DNA of 64,000 bases, taken from contig CM028924.1 of NCBI GenBank assembly GCA_016801845.1, positions 5,726,501 through 5,790,500 on the forward strand. Direction: 5' to 3'. The notes beneath the pieces are model-generated. The model ran no database searches, was not told the origin of the DNA, and saw only the letters and a list, made by a program, of their open reading frames with translations. Numbering within the stretch: position 1 is the stretch's first letter; each line of letters opens with the position of its first letter. A program made the translations under genes and the position numbers. Of the stretch, positions 60,735 to 64,000 are shown in pieces. This stretch comes from Polydactylus sextarius. Taxonomy: Eukaryota > Chordata > Actinopteri > Polynemidae.

Positions 60735-60872
60735 TATGTGGATATCTTCCAAGCTTGAGGGAGAGCTGCTGATAATCCACTAAGGCATCTTCACTATCCT
60801 CTGAAGTTTTTCATTCTTTGTGATGCAGCTGCAGTACCACACAGTGCAACAGTAGGTCTTTACAAAGCTCTT
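60735..60872 (-). mobile_element. Degenerate LINE reverse-transcriptase fragment
   Basis: Minus strand reads TVWYCSCITKNEKLQRIVKM, stop, then WIISSSPSSLEDIHISHQLR. This fits the 'TVWYGNCT..x..LQRVV.TA..IIG..LPSLxDIY..RCLR' stretch near the end of fish LINE polymerases. One in-frame stop; inactive scrap. Confidence 0.6.
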
Positions 60873-63800
60873 TACTCTTTTATTATTTATTATTTTACAC
60901 CTTTAGTTAAGATTATTTGATATATTAACCCCAATATTTAGAAACAAACAAACTGAGGACAGTGTAGAAATTTCTCATTCCTACAAGTCAATAATCAATT
61001 ATTTAATAATCAGTAGTTCAAAATTCCTTAGTCATATTTTATGTAAGCTAAAATAAGTAGCTGTCAGCTTCACAAAACTCATCAAAACTGTCTGCTATTA
61101 TTGTCATCATCCAGTGTAAAACTTTGAGTCCTAAACTCCACTTCACATCTGAAAGCCAAACCACACAATTATATGCAAATTTATTCCTAAACCTTTTCCA
61201 GCCAGATCCGATCCTTCTCCCAGGGTATTTCTCATGTTATCCCATGACGTCAGCGTAGTTAATGATAGAAGCAAACCTTCCCTGGCCTCTCCTACTGAGG
61301 CCCTGACAACTCTCTGCCATCCATGTCTCTGATGTCATCCCGCCAGCCCAAGCTGGAGCAGCAATTTCCTCCACTGCAACTCACTGCATCTTTGATGTTT
61401 TTATGCCGTCTCTGACTTCTGCTGTTGCTCAGTATGTGTCTGTATGTGAGTGAAAGGGTAAAGACACAAAGTGAATGAACACGTATGTGGCCACAGAACA
61501 ACATCCTCTCGCCCGTGTCTACCTACAAAATCCCATGTACGTGTTTCCAAACACACAGCAAAAGTGTGTGTGTGTGTGTGTGTGTCTGTCTCTCTCACAC
61601 ACACAAGGCACAAAAACATTTTGTGCCTTTTAACATCAGTTCTCTAACTCTCCCCGTCTGCTAAGAGGACTCATTTTCTTTAGTCAGTCTGGTTGCAGAC
61701 ACACCCTTGTATCCACCTTGATGTCTCCGTCTGGCTGTCTGCCTCCTGTCTTTAGATGTTCCACACATCAGATCTTTCTAGCAGGGACTGAGAGAGGATA
61801 TAAGTGTATATATCTTCCAATGGAGCAAACTTTTAAATGTAAATGAACAAATTCTCCATCCTCCACCACAAGAGGGCAGTAGTTTACATAACAAATGCAA
61901 AAAGGCAACATTCAATGACCCATATGTTGCCATGCAGGCCACACCAGTCAAAGGGCCGACGAAAGGTGAGTGTTTGCTGGACTGGAACAACAAAGAGCAA
62001 AAGTGAAAAGGAGCCCAGTTGTCACTGGAATGAGACCTGCTCAGCTTGAACTCGTCTGACAATGAGTAATAAGTCTACAGCCCCCCATTCCTTCCTGTGC
62101 CTTTACACTGTTTCACTCTCAGCTTTTTTTTCCCTGAAACATGGCCTAATTTGCTGCACCTCTGCTGCTCTCTTGCCTTGTTTGCCTCCATTGTATGTGG
62201 AGCAGCCTGCTGCCGACAGCCTGTCTGTGTCAGGTAGAAGGCTTCCACTTCCTGTTTTTGTGAAGTTCTTGGCCAAGTTAGACAATCTTTGATTTGACTC
62301 TCGCTTGGTTGAGCATAAAAACACAAGGGGGACACAACCCGTTCCAAAGTATGTGCGTCTGTGAGATGTGTTGGCATGCATGACATGATAATGAGTAGCA
62401 AAAGAAAGGGATTTGTGGGACTAGAATAGAACATCCATATAAGGTCATTTGAAGTCTTGTTGGCACGAATGCAGACATTTACTACAGCTGTTGGTCGAGC
62501 AAATTGTTTTCTGTGGGTCAAAAGGATGGCTGCATTTCAGTATCCCTCTCTCTTTCTCTCTCACACACACACAAACTTGCACAGGGGTGTGTTCCTTAGT
62601 GAGCGGGACAGATTTTAAATTGAAACTCATTCGTCTCGTGGGTGACCTGCCCATTTTGACCCGAGGACTGATCCTGAGCGACAATACAGCTGCAGTGATT
62701 TCATTCTCTCAGATCCAGACAGTGATCAACAGGGAGAAAAATAAAACTGACACCGAAGATTCTCTGCACCATACCTGTCACTTCCTGACCTTGCATGTGC
62801 TTCTGAAGATGGCACTGAAGAGACACATTCAAAATGTTTAAATATGTGCTTGACCATTACATTGAAATTACAGGTTAAAGCAAACAAATTTAACATTATG
62901 TGTTAAGGCCTGGACACAAACCCAGGAGATGGTAGTGTGACAAATGTGCCAAGACAGAAACAAACAAAGGAAGATGTTCAAATCAGACAATGAAATTGCA
63001 AAATTGAAAACAAGCACAAAACTCCAAATAGTCCCAAAATGATATGAAAGTGCAAACCAAAAGATATACCACAGAAGGCAGTCGAAACCAAAAAATCCAC
63101 AATGCTGTGACAAGACAAGAAACATGGTGAGGGTCCTGGCATCATCGTGGAACATGGAAACGAAGACTCAGCAACAATATAAAACAACTCCAGAGTGAAT
63201 AGGTCATGAGCTTCAGTATAAATGCCAGAACAAGTTCACCTGACATGATTAGACACAGGTGAACTGCAAAAAAAGTGAAAAGCGACATGGCACAGACTAA
63301 CAAAAGTGACCACTAGATGCCGATAAATGCCTAAACTGAGGCCAGTTGTGATTTATAATTTCCACAATAACACACAGAAAAACAAACTCACCCAGAGTCC
63401 AATGCAATATTTGTGTCCACTAGAGGCATGCCAATGAAAATGTAATACAAGTTTGGGCTATATAGTGATTTAATTTGTTCTAATTATAGCAATTATGAGC
63501 TACTTGTATTCATGCTGGAGTCATTCAACTGGAGTAACACAACGAAAAACGTATTTGTTCCTATGGAGAAGCAGTACAGCCAAAGAGGGAAAATGGACTG
63601 TTGCCTGGGCAACAATAGTCCGTACCGGTGCACATCCATGTCTGTAACTAATGTTCTGGCAATACAACTCATATTTGTGGCATCACCTCACCCCAGAACC
63701 ACTGATGTCAACTGTATCATGGTGTTAGAGTAGAGGTAACAGGATCATTCGTGCTGACTGGTAACCATGACGATCCATTGCACGGACAGGATGGATGAGA

Positions 63801-64000
63801 TATTTGACATAACTAGGAAAGAGAGGGTAAAAGTTGGGGGTAGAAGCAGAAGTTGACGGAAGACTTTTCAGTACCAACTTTGTGCAGCACATATACAGAA
63901 GAAAACAGGTGCAAGAAAACAAATATGGAGGCATCGTCTGTGTGTGTTATGTGTCTCTGTGTTGTGTTTGTGCTCTGTTTCTCAATTGAGGAGATTCATC

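Larger units (their letters stand above)
59876..64000. other. pxylp1 3' UTR and right-end intergenic region
   Basis: The first 500 bp is pxylp1 3' UTR with two AATAAA signals. Beyond it lie an unassigned minus-strand exon-like frame (60,444-60,655), a LINE scrap (60,735-60,872) and a (TG)n tract near 61,565-61,585. The open frame at 62,449-62,841 shows no family resemblance. The last 1.5 kb looks like old repeat sequence. No confident gene. Confidence 0.5.

Noticed and set aside
62449..62841. 130-codon plus-strand frame with hydrophobic stretches
   Set aside because: No family resemblance, no splice signals in phase and low-complexity pyrimidine sequence at its start; treated as chance.

Overview
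The window is nuclear DNA of a ray-finned (teleost) fish. The genes are vertebrate single-copy genes with compact GT-AG introns. The intergenic DNA is AT-rich and full of (CA)n, (GATA)n and (TATC)n microsatellites and decayed fish transposons. There are no bacterial features.

Layout, left to right. A candidate first coding exon of a minus-strand gene (320-442, probably foxn1 by synteny) is followed by about 7.5 kb of intergenic DNA and a decayed tandem copy of one slc13a2 segment (7,968-8,640). Then come slc13a2 (minus, 12 exons), slc46a1 (plus, 6 exons), sarm1 (minus, 8 exons), vtn (plus, 8 exons), scarf1 (minus, 11 exons), rilp (minus, 8 exons) and pxylp1 (plus, 5 coding exons plus an alternative first exon). 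The last 4 kb is intergenic with transposon debris. Splice sites were read by eye; reading phases close across every intron except at two single-base anomalies, in scarf1 and rilp.

Order and orientation of foxn1?-slc13a2-slc46a1-sarm1-vtn mirror human 17q11.2. scarf1-rilp mirrors the human 17p13.3 pair, so two blocks that are separate in human are adjacent here. The genes are not an operon and have unrelated jobs: dicarboxylate uptake, folate uptake, axon-destruction NADase, plasma adhesion protein, scavenger receptor, lysosome-dynein adaptor and a proteoglycan-linker phosphatase.

Points most worth checking: a one-base frameshift in scarf1 exon 5; an in-frame stop at the end of rilp exon 4, whose acceptor abuts a long (TG)n tract; a second, phase-compatible signal-peptide exon in pxylp1; a GC-AG intron in slc46a1; the slc13a2 segmental duplication; and an unusual Q/W- and R/D-rich insert in vitronectin. 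I found no wholly new system such as a defence island or CRISPR array.
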